Shown here: piece after piece, positions 1 to 10,892 of the stretch
Position numbering within the stretch: position 1 is the stretch's first letter
How the letters are laid out: each line of letters opens with the position of its first letter
NCBI GenBank assembly: GCA_013398015.1
Contig: VZRR01014180.1
Span: 124,001-188,000, forward strand
Direction: 5' to 3'
DNA length: 64,000 bases
Origin: Oreocharis arfaki
Taxonomy: Eukaryota; Chordata; Aves; Passeriformes; Paramythiidae
The notes under the pieces: generated by a model
What the model was told of the DNA's origin: nothing
What the model saw: the letters and a program-made list of their open reading frames with translations, nothing else
Databases searched by the model: none
Program-made: the position numbers and the translations under genes

Positions 1-898
1 GTCAGCTTTAGTTTAAATTCAAATAGTAGTAGGCAGTGACAACAGGTCTACAACTAAGATTTCCAAAGACAAATATCATGACGTGAAGGAAATCTCTGTG
101 GGGTAGCCAACTGCACTGAATAGGGCAATGCCTGGATCTAGTTACAATGAGTTGCAAATGCCAGCTAGAATTTTCTTGCATAGAAAGCAGAGATCTCAGA
201 GGAAAATGCTCTGAGGTAGTAGGATGAATCCAATCTCTGAATGCTTGCAAGGGATATGTAGGATAAATATAAGAAATGGGTTAAGAAGATGAAATCAACG
301 GAACAAGCACTATTGCATAGGTCAGAAGGCAAGAAGCTGAGCCCAAATTCCCGCGTGCTTTAAAAATTCCAGTGGTGGTGAAAAATTTGCATTTCAGCTA
401 AGATTCTTTGAGTTCTGCTGAAATTCTGCTGGAATTAACTGCCACAGTCTCCAGGACTAGAGGCAGACAGCACAACAAATAGGGGCTACAAATTAATGTG
501 GCTGAGATGGGATTGACCTCTCCACTTCCTGCCATCCTTCACTGAAAGGATATATAATTCCACTGTCGCATTAACGCAGGAATTTTGTATGACGCTTTCT
601 TACCCTCTCTTAGTAAGAGAAAAATCGGAGTGGAAGGACGCACTGTGCTGCTGTTTGGATTTCTCTTGTATTCTGCTACCCCCTGGAAACTGGCAGGTTC
701 ATGGGGCTGGCAATGCCTGGCGCTCAAACGCATCGGCCAGTTTGCGCGGCCAACATGACACTGGTTAAAATAATTCCGTATTTAAAATACTGAGGTTCTT
801 TCATTCACCTCAATGTTTTGCAGGTCTTGCAGGTGTTTTCTTCCCGGTATACCTGACTCCACATATCCATCATGATGGGTCAGGGACGAGAGCAGGAT
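1..898. other. Unique non-coding sequence, no gene recognised
   Basis: No open frame here looks like a protein and no repeat family is recognised. The sequence is of mixed composition with few CpG. It runs up to the 5'-truncated edge of the first CR1 fragment. Confidence 0.6.
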
Positions 899-1417
899 GC
901 CACCCATGGAATACTGCGTCCAGCTCTGGGATGTTCACATCTCATCGTAAGGGTGTGAACCCGTTGGAGCGGGTCCAGAGGAGGCCAGGTTATCAGGGCT
1001 TGGAGGACCTCTCCTGTGGAGACAGGCTGAGAGAGTGGGGCTTGTTCAGGCTGGAGAAGAGAAGGCTCCAGGGAAATCTTATAGCACCTTCCAGTGCCTG
1101 AAGGGCTCCAAGGCAGCTGGCGAGGAGGTTTTTACAAGGGAACAGAGTGATAGGACAAGGGGGATGGCATTAAACTGAAAGATGGGAGATTTAAATTGGA
1201 TATGAGGAACAAGTTCTTTACTGTGAGGGGGGTGAGACCCTGGCACAGGTTGCCCAGAGAAGCTGTGGATGCCCCATGCCTGGAAGTGTCCAAGACCAGG
1301 CTGGATGGGACCTGGAACATCCTGGTCTAGTGGAAGGTGTGCCTGCCATGGCAGGAACGTTGGAACAAGATGATCTCTAAGGTCCCTTCCAACCCAAGCC
1401 AATCTATGATTCTATGC
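899..1417 (+). mobile_element. CR1 LINE fragment, 5'-truncated, with 3' end
   Basis: This is the 3' part of a chicken-repeat-1 non-LTR retrotransposon. It starts within the end of the ORF2 region (decayed 'AATACTGCGTCCAGCTCTGGG'-type sequence near 917), passes through the part that encodes the ORF2 C-terminus (TGGCACAGGTTGCCCAGAGA near 1240) and ends in the diagnostic GGTCCCTTCCAACC plus ATTCTATG tail at 1381-1416. CR1 elements are typically 5'-truncated on insertion. Stops and frameshifts break the frame, so it is a dead copy. No target-site duplication was sought or seen. Confidence 0.93.
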
Positions 1418-4400
1418 CCAGGGCATGCAAATCCAGGGCAGCCACAGCACAAGGTTGGACCACAGAAGGACTCTTCCTCAGGGGTTACTTGACCAATGAT
1501 TTAGCAACCACTCGCCTCTACCATGAGCAGTTGGGCAGAGAGGAAGGTGGGAACCAGTCTCAGAATCTGAGTCTAGAGAAACCTTGGTGTCTTGCCAAGC
1601 CATGCTTTCACACTTCTCTGCATAAAGGTGAAGTTGAGAAAGTGCTTCCTTTGCAATTATACATGAGATTCTGCCTTGCCATTTGACTTTCAGAGATTGA
1701 ACTTTTTTAGGAGAAAAAACAGCAAAAGTGAATGTCTTCAGAATCTAAATCACACAGCCTGGTAAAACTGCAAATAGAGATGCACCATCTTTCTGCATTT
1801 GAGGGAGATGTGCTTGTCGCTCAAACATACATTCCTGTCCTTAACCCAGTGACCAGCCTAAACCAGCCCCAGGCTCAGCAGCACGTTCTGTACACAATGT
1901 TTTCTTGCAAGAAATAGGTCTAAACTGGTCTCTTTTCCCTTCCCCCCCAAATCCCAGTGTATCTCAGCTAAACATGGTTAGAGGTGATCCTTCAATGGCT
2001 GTTTTTCTTGTACATGGTTCCCCCAGTCCACTCCCTACAAAAGCTTAGCTTCTTGGGAAAGAAAATGCCAAATAGGTTAGGAAAAGGCCTTTCCTAGCTT
2101 TGCTAGTTGCCAAGAAGAAAAATACATTTTAAAAAGCCATAAAAGTGTAATTCTCCTCTACACACATTCCAATAAATCAAAGATAGCTAAAAGGATTTTC
2201 TTCAGTGAAGGAAAAATCATCATTTCTTGCCCTATACAAAGTGTGAAAGTTTTAGTCTGAACAGAGAAATTTTACAGAGAATTATGGCCATGTGAAACCA
2301 AAGGGTTAGAAAGAAAAGCTCAATGTAACCCAAGCACTGGCTTTTGATATTATGAAAGCTATAATGTATGAAACACTACAGATCTATGGGAAATATATTC
2401 CTTTCCATGAGAGGAATTGTCAGAGCACTATGTCTATGAACCAAGATTGATTACACAGAAACTGTTTTTCCACTTGACATTTATTTTGCTGAGATATTAA
2501 TGAGGAAACAATTTCTTTTCCCTGCAGTTCAACCTGAGGTCATTCCCCAAGTCTGTTATCAACCTAGACAGCCTATCTGAATGTATCTAATACACGCATT
2601 TGAGAGATGAACTATGGTAGGTATATTTGAGGAACCACTATTTCATTTTGGACTGCTTTAATTGAGTGAAAAAGTGTTCCTTGGGCTCTGACTTGGTCAG
2701 TCTTTGCCTAGTTTCTGCACAGGACCTGAAGGACCACTCTAGGTATACAGTTTGTGCCTACGGCAACTCTTTAAATTGTTCTCAAGAATCTCTGTTCTCA
2801 TTAATAAAACAAAGAGATCTCCAGCCGACCTGATTGGAGAGAAGGTCATGAACATGAGTACTGGCATTTGTGCTGCAGATGCCTGTTCTGCAGGCAGCCT
2901 GCACTCGCTGTGCGGAGCTGAGCACCAGGATTTCCACTGCAAAGGATACAGAACACTCATGGTGGCTCCTCTGGACTGGCAGCACCTTTAACTTCAATGG
3001 TTAAAGCAGTTTTTTTATGTCACTGCCATGAAAAGAGCCTGGGTGTACGTTAGTGCAATAGTATCTTGCAAACTACAGTGGCTGAGGCGTGGGTACAAGT
3101 CATAGCCAGCCATCCCTGTGGCAGGAGAGGTCATGAGGGCAGATGTGGGGAACTCTGAGATTGGCCACAGTTTTTTTTTTATAACCTTCTCTCCTACAAA
3201 GGTTGTTGAAAATCTCGGTTTTGTCTCCTCTTCCTCTGTCATTCCCAGGCACCTAGTGTAACACCTGAGATTGGAGTGTACCAGAGCCATCAAAATGTTC
3301 TTTTTATAGGCAGTGAGAAAGGGCAGGCAGCATGATATAGGGGTGACCTCCCATCTGACACACAGGGTAGGACTCATCCCACCTATTTTTGGCTGTGTTA
3401 ATGCTGTGGTTCTGATCTACACTGTAGCTGCTGTCTGCTCCTTTCACAGCCAATGAAAAGGAACAGATACCTCCAGGAAATGAGGAAAATAACTTCTTCT
3501 GTATGCAAGGGTGTTCGACAGACAGGGTGAATCTGCATCCAAAGGTGTTCAACAAACGAGATATCCCAAATGACAAGTGCAAATTAGATGCTGAGCTTTC
3601 AGGTAGCTGCATCTGGGGGAGGAAAGTCACACATTCGTAGTTATTTGTTCTTGCAGCCCCCCAGGTAGGCTGTAGGAGTATGTGCCTGGCTTTCATGGCC
3701 AAAGTAGGATTTACTTCTGAGCCCTGGATGGTTCTTTTCTATCAATGTTTTCTCTGGGGACCACTTTATGCAAGGCAGCTGAGAAGCAGCAAAAGCGAGT
3801 AACCCAAACCCAGAGCTGCATCTCCTCCAAAATCCCCTTTCTCCATTGGTGAGTTTTCAGATAATCAGGGGTTTATATATCTACCCTGGTCCAGGCATAC
3901 CCTACTCAACCACAGACCGGGAGAGATAAAGGGGTCAGAAAGAAATGTGCCAAGGAGTGAGCTGTGCCATAGTGTCCCAATACTGGGATCTTTTGCCCTG
4001 TGACCAGCTCCTGTAGAGCCCCTGACCAGAGTCTTGCTCTCTGCCATGAATCCCCAGGGCAGCTGGACAAATCCAATCATCCGGTAACTAGTGATGAGCC
4101 TTGATGATTGGGATGTTGGAGAAAATAATTGACCGATGTCCATCAACAGCTGAACATCCACGTCTCTTAGAAAAAACCTCAGAATTGCTCTAGGTACAGG
4201 AAAAGTGGAAGGAAAGTTTATGCCGAGTAAAGCTGGCAAATTGCGAGGGGTCCAGACAGCATCCACCTCTGTTCAAAAACCTGTGGGATGGTGTCCAGGA
4301 GACCTCTGCCTGGGGATGAGCTGTGGGGAGGACACAGAGTTGCCAGCTCCCATCAAGGCTGCCCTGCAAGGCATTCCTTGCCGTGACAGTGGAGTCAGAA

Positions 4401-6354
4401 TGAGGAGACGGCAACAGACCTTGGAGGGGCGAAGTGTTCAGGTCCAAAACTTGTCAGAGAGAGGAGAGTGGATTTCTCTGACAATCCATCCTGTGATTCC
4501 TTGATTGCAGCCACCGCTATGGAGGAAGAGGCATGCGGAGCATTCCCTACTCTCTGTAAAGAAGAGGCTTGAGGACGTTCAGCTGCTTGCTGCTGCTGCT
4601 AGGCTGCATGGATAAGCAGCAGCCTCCAGCCCCCAGGGAGGCTGAGCCAGCCCTAAATCCACTTCAAAGCAGAAAAGAACATTATGGCCTGTGCGTGAGG
4701 GTCTTAGCTTCTCACACGGCTCCTCCACTCCGGTTTTATGGCGTGAAGAACACAGCCCTTACAACAGCAGCTCAGCTGCATTTTTCTTGGCGAGCTCATT
4801 CCCACCGGACATCATTCAGGCGCTCTTCGGAGTGGAAACGAAAAGGAGCGAGAAGTGGCCCCCTTGAAGTTCTGCTCAGCTGGGCTGCTCGTGTTCCTGA
4901 AAAACACATCTACCTTTTTATAACTCCCCGAGCTCGCATTCAGGGAGCCTGGCTGGCAGTTTCCACACGGGGTGTGTGAAGGGGTGCATGTCTGATGATA
5001 GGAAGGGGGTGTTTGCAGCCTGCAGTCCTGCAGGCGTGTGGAGAAAGGTGAGTTGGGTGCAGGGGCTGCCTTACGATGTATGGGATGGAAAGAGGTGGAA
5101 AGCAGAGCTGCGCAGAAGGAGGGAGATAGATGGAGACACCATGTGAGGAGGAGGGTTATCCCAAAGGCAGCCCCCATTTCTGTCCCCACCACCCTCCCTC
5201 TCTTCCAGCCAATCCCGCCACAAGCAGCTTTCCCAGGCAGCACAGGACTCCAGCAGGACTGGGTGCTCACGGAGAGGTGGCAGTGCTGGCAGACAGGGCC
5301 ATGCTGGCTCTGCAGCTGTGCAGCTCACTTTCCTCTGCAGGTACATAGGACCTGATGGCTTTAAATCAGCAACAAGCTGTAACCAGTGCTCAACCACTTG
5401 CAGCTGCTTGAAGCCCTTTATGTTCAGTGGAAAGCCTGGTACTGGCTGATGTGGTCTGTCTGCAATGGAGCCTTCTGGTAGATGGGATTCACCTCCCTAT
5501 TCCCTTAATAAATCCCGTGCTACAAGACAGCAGCACAGAAGAATCTGTTTTAGGGGCATGGGGTGAGCAGCTCTCTGCTTTTGAAGTATCAGTTCTTTCA
5601 TAGAATTATTTTTCTTTCCAGCCTGGCAATGTCCATTTAAGGCAGTTTAAATAAATCCTGGCCTGATGCTGAAGCTAAGAGCTGATGTCGAAGGGAGATT
5701 GGGCTGTTTAGCGGCAGAATGTTTAAAAAATAAGCTGGAATGTCCAATACAATTTTTTCTAGTGAAGAAGGTCAGATATATCCAGAGGGATTTGATGCTA
5801 TTCCTGTTTTTTGCTTTGACAACCCAAGATCAGAAATCGGCAAGGAGGTTCCACCTGGGTTCTCTCTCTGTGAGTTTAGTGTGGGTCCGAGCTAAGGGTG
5901 TTTCTCTTTGGGTGTGAGATGCATGACTTTGTTCCTCCTCCTCTCAAGGAGGACTCCTGAAAGATCCCCAAGCAGCCAGCCGAGGGCTGACTGGCAAGTT
6001 CTTGCTTTCCTATGCCACCATAAAATCACCAGTTAATACCCAATTGCCTGAGCACTGGCCAGGAAAATGGATATGTGTCTATATTTGACTGCATTGCCAA
6101 CAAGCACAAGCCTCTGTCACAGGAAAGCCCTCTCCAGGTCTGTTTGCATGTGTGATCTCACCAGCACCCCAGGCTGTGCACTCTCACACAGGCCTTGCAC
6201 AAGGACCCAACTCCATCTGCCTGAGTGTCAAAAGCCATTTTTCTCTCCCTTTGTATTGGCATTTTCATTTGCTTGTTGCTTGCCTTGCTCACCTGTACAT
6301 GAACACACCTTCCCTCCCTGGGCGTGCGTGGAGGGATGGTAGCACCTGTATTTA
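1418..6354. other. Unique non-coding sequence, no gene recognised
   Basis: About 4.9 kb in which I recognise no gene or repeat family. There is a T10 run at 3171-3180 and a short GCT run near 4590-4605. Open frames of 120-152 codons at 3.0-5.3 kb overlap on both strands, show no domain and look like chance. The part at 4.6-5.3 kb is slightly richer in GC and CpG. Confidence 0.55.
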
Positions 6355-6602
6355 CATATGAATTTCCAGCTAAGGCATTTGTGGACAAGCCTGTGAACAA
6401 GTATTTCCCTGCTAGTGTATCTCTGAATAAGTGCTCACATGAGTGTTCTTTTTGCCAGCAAATTCCTAGATAAATCCTCATCAGTTCATATAAGTGCAAG
6501 TACTTGCTTTGGGATTTGCCTGCCAATACGTATCTAGAGATACACTTGCCTGAAAATTCATATCCGCATGTGGCTCTGCATGCGAATGGTGGTTCAAAGA
6601 AT
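6355..6602. repeat. Degenerate tandem repeat, period about 41-52 bp
   Basis: Roughly five diverged units share a core of the form TTTSCCWGCWAAT followed by TCTAGATAAA-like sequence. Cores begin near 6363 (TTTCCAGCTAAGG), 6402 (TTTCCCTGCTAGTG), 6452 (TTTTTGCCAGCAAATTC), 6508 (TTTGCCTGCCAATACG) and 6545 (decayed). Unit length is uneven. Read on the minus strand, it gives recurring LAGK-type peptides in a chance open frame, which is how the repeat shows itself. The family is not known to me. Confidence 0.6.
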
Positions 6603-8693
6603 CTCACCTCGCGCTTTCCTTTTTTTACCTGCACCTTTTCAGCCTGGATTCTGCCACAATAAGTATTCACAAGAAAAGCAAGCAATGGGGGAGGTGAATG
6701 CCTTCAAAGCAAATCACGGCTCTTATTCAGATGAATAGTGGAGAGTCTTTTCTTCTGATACTGTCCTTCCTGCTCTTGTGATATGCATATGACTCTATAT
6801 GTTTCCATTTGAGGCCCGAGGAACTCTGCTAGTTCCCCCCTGCTGCCCACAAGCCAAAAAGACGATAAGGGAATATAATGAACACAAACAATGGTGGAGG
6901 CTGAATTTGACTTTTTTTTTTTCCTCCAGGGACAGACAGGACTCACAGATGTAGGAATATTATTGAATTCCTTTGGATACATTTGATCTCTCAGCCAAAA
7001 AAGTATGTGGGACATTTCCGCTTATTTTTAAAACATTCTGCCACAAAACAGTAATTCAATTAACGAAAGCTCCCACTGATGTCAGCCCTGAGCTTCAGCC
7101 TGGCTGAACATTTCTCTCTGCTGTACACACAAAAGCCACCTTAAAGGGGAGCGACTAATCTACATATGTTTGGAAAGGAAAAGCCTTCATGAAATCTTTT
7201 AGGATTTAAAGTGAAGGCATGTAATGAACAAAGTGTGTTACTCATTAAATGCACCCATGTGCAAGCAGGCCTTCACCAGTTGGGTTGCAGTCTTTCAGCC
7301 CTGCTTGAGGTGGGTCTGGAGCCATGGAAGGTGTCTGAGACTTGTGCTGAGGCGCTGCATGGCTCTCTCCTCCGAGCAGCCTGCTTCCCTTTGCTTCTTT
7401 CCCTCCTGGCAAAGGAAACGGGAAAGAGAATATCACTGCACTGTGAACTCAGATTCATTTTCATTGACTGAGGGCTCAGATTCTTCAGGTCAGAGATGCT
7501 GAAAAGATACGCTTTCCCTGGAATAACTCCCTCTCCCCACTCCCACCCCCCAAGCCCCAAACAATTACCTTGGCCATATGTTTTGTAAAAAGCACTTTTC
7601 GCAAAAACAACATCTTACGTGAAATAGAAACTGACAGCTCTCTTTTAATGCGACATTAAATGTGAGGTTTTAATCTCATAAACCTCAGAAAACTCAGAAG
7701 TTGATCTTTCCCCAGAAGCTTTAACTCTGCCCCCTCATGCACGTGCCCTCCAACAGGAGAGCTCACCAAACGAGCACACGAAAATACTTTCCAGCGAAAC
7801 CCTGTGTGTACAATTCTGATGCCTCTCAGGTTGCAGGGGAAAGTGCAATTTAAACACAAATCAAAATCAGGCAATTAAGGTTACTTAAAAAGTAATATCA
7901 CAGACGCGTTATTCAGCATCATTTGGGAATACGCAGTAAGATGCGGAGATAAACTGAGATAGAGAAGCTGAGGGGGCAATACGTTTGAAATATCCAGGTA
8001 GATGGATTAGAAGGCAAATCAAGCCTCCAGGACACTCACTCAGATGCAACCAGGCTGAGAGCACTTGGAAGTTGCTTCTGAGCCACAGCTGTTTGGAGCC
8101 ATCCCTGAAATGAATCTCATGGATCTCTGCCCATCCTCGATGAGTGAATCTATACATGGCAAAAAAAAAAACAAACAACCCCTTAAAAATTGCTGATCTT
8201 ATCTAGAATCCTTTTCCGAGAGTAAGAGAGTATAGTGGACACTGACAATCTTGAACATGTCACTTGCTCTGGAGCAGAGCCAGGGGCCATTGTCTGGATG
8301 GTGGGAAGGGAAGTAAATGAAGTTTGTCAGGCTGCACTGCTTGGAGTGGCTGAGCTGCATCGCAGCACAAACAATGGATTTCACCCTGGAAAACCGTATG
8401 CACACCCAGGGCAACCTCACACAGGCAGAGGAAACATCCCATGTCTCTGTGGCCACAGGCATGGTCTCTGCAGTCTCCTGGTCTGCCACCTCCAGCCACC
8501 CGCACATGCTGTGTGATGCTCAACTCAAGGGCATCAGTGAAAAGTGGAAATACAGAGTCACATCTTCTGGGCACCAGCATGGGTCGTGGAAGAGCAGGCT
8601 GGGGCTTAGTGATGGCCTCTTTACCCAGCAGACGTTTCCTGCAGTTTTCTTGCCCAGGGAAGTGTGCCATGCTGTGGGAATTCCTGTAGCAGT
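6603..8693. other. Unique non-coding sequence, possibly containing conserved elements
   Basis: No gene is recognised. The stretch at about 7560-7900 is AT-rich and non-repetitive, with words such as GTAATTC-, TTAATGCGACATTAAA- and TGACAGCT-like sites, giving it the look of a conserved non-coding element. An A11 run begins at 8161. The open frames of 190 and 132 codons around 8.26-8.84 kb overlap on opposite strands and are not supported. Confidence 0.5.
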
Positions 8694-8952
8694 AGGGCAG
8701 GGGGAATTGTTTTAAACAAAAAGAAGGGATATTCAGTGTAGATACAACAAAGAAATCCTTTACAATGAGGGTGGGGAAACAGTGGCATGGGCTGCCCAGA
8801 GGGGTGGAAGATGCCTTATCCCTGGAAAAATTCAAGGCCAGGTTGGATAGGGCTCTGAGAAACCTGATCCAGTTGGAGACGTCCCTTCAGGGGGCTTGGA
8901 GAAAACAACCTTTGAAGGTCCCCTCCTACCTGAAGTATTCTATGTTTCTATT
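8694..8952 (+). mobile_element. CR1 LINE 3' fragment
   Basis: A short CR1 copy covering the end of ORF2 and the 3' tail. It reads AATTGTTTTAAAC at the left, then TTTACAATGAGGGTGG near 8759. A translated stretch reads WHGLPRGVEDALSLEKFKAR, matching the CR1 ORF2 C-terminal pattern (WNRLPREV..SLEVFK.RLD). The tail TATTCTATGTTTCTAT at 8935-8950 is a decayed version of the ATTCTATG repeat. The copy is 5'-truncated and has no function. Confidence 0.88.
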
Positions 8953-10845
8953 AAATGAGCAGACTGCTCAGCTACAGCAGAGCAGGTTTGGCCTTTCAGT
9001 ACTTTGTGGTGAATAGGGGCAGACTGCCAGCCTGGGGGAATTTCAGAGTGTGAATAGACCTTGAGGAGCTTGCGAGGGGTTACAGTGGCTCTTTAGAGCT
9101 GTGTGAAGTGAGGCTGAGAGGACAAGGGGAATGCTAAAGGGGAAGAACTAATTTGGCCATCTCATTTGGGCCTCCATCAGCACATGCTTTCCACAGGATC
9201 AGGGCTCAGCTGCCCAGCTGCTTTGACATCCCTGTGACATGCAGGGCTGTGCAAGTGGTGGATCTGGACACCCTTGTGTCTTCTGGACATGGTACCATCA
9301 TCATGATGACACAGTGAGGGACAGCTGGGGACCAGGCACCTGGTCACCTTCCCACCCAGTGACCCCCTGGGACTCGAGGGTGCTGCTCCAAGTGGCTTGT
9401 GGGACACAAATGTTCTTGTTGCAGCACTTCTCAGTTCACGCTGTGCAAGAGGGTGAGGATTTGACCTGCACTGAGCTGGGAGATGATTCCTGGTGTTGTT
9501 CTGCCAGACAGCTCCTGGCCCTGGGAGAGGAGCACTCTGAAGGGAAGTAAATGCATCCAGGGACATAAAGATGGACAAATGAGCTTTTGATTTCATTGCC
9601 TGAAGGGACTAAATCCCGCCAGTCTGGCAGCATCGGTCAGCTGTGATCTTCAGGTTACCATGAGTGTGAAGGAGAGGGGGAGAAGACTACAATATGAACA
9701 TTTTGTCAACTGCTGGATTCTTCAGGGCATTTTTGTACAACCTGGGGCAGCATTACTACTTTTCCTGTCCCCCAAAGCGGAATGACAGTGAGCTGGCTGG
9801 TGAAATACCACCATTTCTCTGGTCCTGCTTGACCCCCTGGGTCAGAGTCTCTTGCAGGGCATAAGACAAGAGTCTATTCTTGCAGCCTTCACAGGTCAGT
9901 TCCACTGACCCTCCTGGCACTGCTGGAGCTGGTGACTTAAGAGCTATCTGAGCCCAGCCTGCCCAGTAGCTGCCTGGCTGGAGCAGCCCAGGTGCAAACA
10001 CGTGGTGCCTGTCTCTCTGCTCACCTGACCAGCATGAGAAGGAGGATATCCCTCACCAACTGCACTGGCTCATTACAGCCTCCAGCATTGTCTCTCCAAG
10101 CTGGCAAGGCAAAGCTGAGTTTCAGAGGCTGGGGCAGATGCTCGTGCCAAGCAGCTTTGATCAAAGCCCTTTGTTTATTTATCAAAGGCAGGGTAAACAG
10201 CTGGACATGCACCTGCTGGGGAAGAGCCTTTTTCTCCTTTCTCCAATCTCAGCCAACTTCAGCACGACAGGGAGAGATCATTTTTCACCCTGAGGCTGTT
10301 TCGTGAGGGTGATCCTATTTTTCAGGATACTGAAAGAAGTGTCCTCACAGTCCCCATTACTGCTGTGTTGAGCAATCAGTCTGTGATCCTGTAAAACACT
10401 GAGATCTTTGCTCTGGGGGCAGACTTGGAGGTTTGGGGAGTGTGAGGATACTTAACCTGAAAATACCAGACCCTATCATAAATAACTCAGTCTCTGGCTC
10501 TCCAGGAGGCTGCCAAGGGGTGCCTGACCACAGTGTGGAGCAGGAGTTTTTCCCCTGTCTTCTAGGGAAGGCAAGAAGGAATCATGAAACCTTTGTGGGA
10601 GGGTGAGCCAAATCAGGAGAGGTCTTATGGAGCCTTCCAGAAGGAGCAAGAAGGTAAAGGGACAAAAAAAATAGGGATCACAAAAGTATCAACTTTGAAG
10701 AGTGAGATATTTCTGTGGCTGAGCAAAGGCTGAATCCTTGGCTCAAGAAGCAGGATGAAGCAGCCACGTCGCCTGCTTTTCTGAAACCCAATCTCCCCCA
10801 GCTTCATGTCTCTCCACACTGAGTGCTCCTCTCCCTTTCGCCTTC
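8953..10845. other. Unique non-coding sequence, no gene recognised
   Basis: I see no repeat family or supported gene. Open frames of 103-139 codons on both strands near 9.2-9.6 kb overlap each other and lack any recognisable motif. Confidence 0.55.
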
Positions 10846-10892
10846 TTTTTTTTTTTTTTTTTTTTTCTTTTCTTCCTAAGAAAAAAAAAAAA
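10846..10892. repeat. Poly-T run followed by poly-A run (possible hairpin)
   Basis: A T21 run at 10846-10866 is followed, after a pyrimidine-rich spacer, by an A12 run at 10881-10892. The two halves can pair. The tract could mark an old retrotransposed A-tail or simple slippage; no adjacent element identifies it. Confidence 0.85.

Noticed and set aside
5597..5615. TTCATAGAATTATTTTT, resembling a CR1 terminus
   Set aside because: No CR1 body follows on either side; probably chance.
8260..8835. 191-codon minus-strand open frame
   Set aside because: It runs into antisense CR1, has no recognisable domain and overlaps plus-strand frames of similar length.
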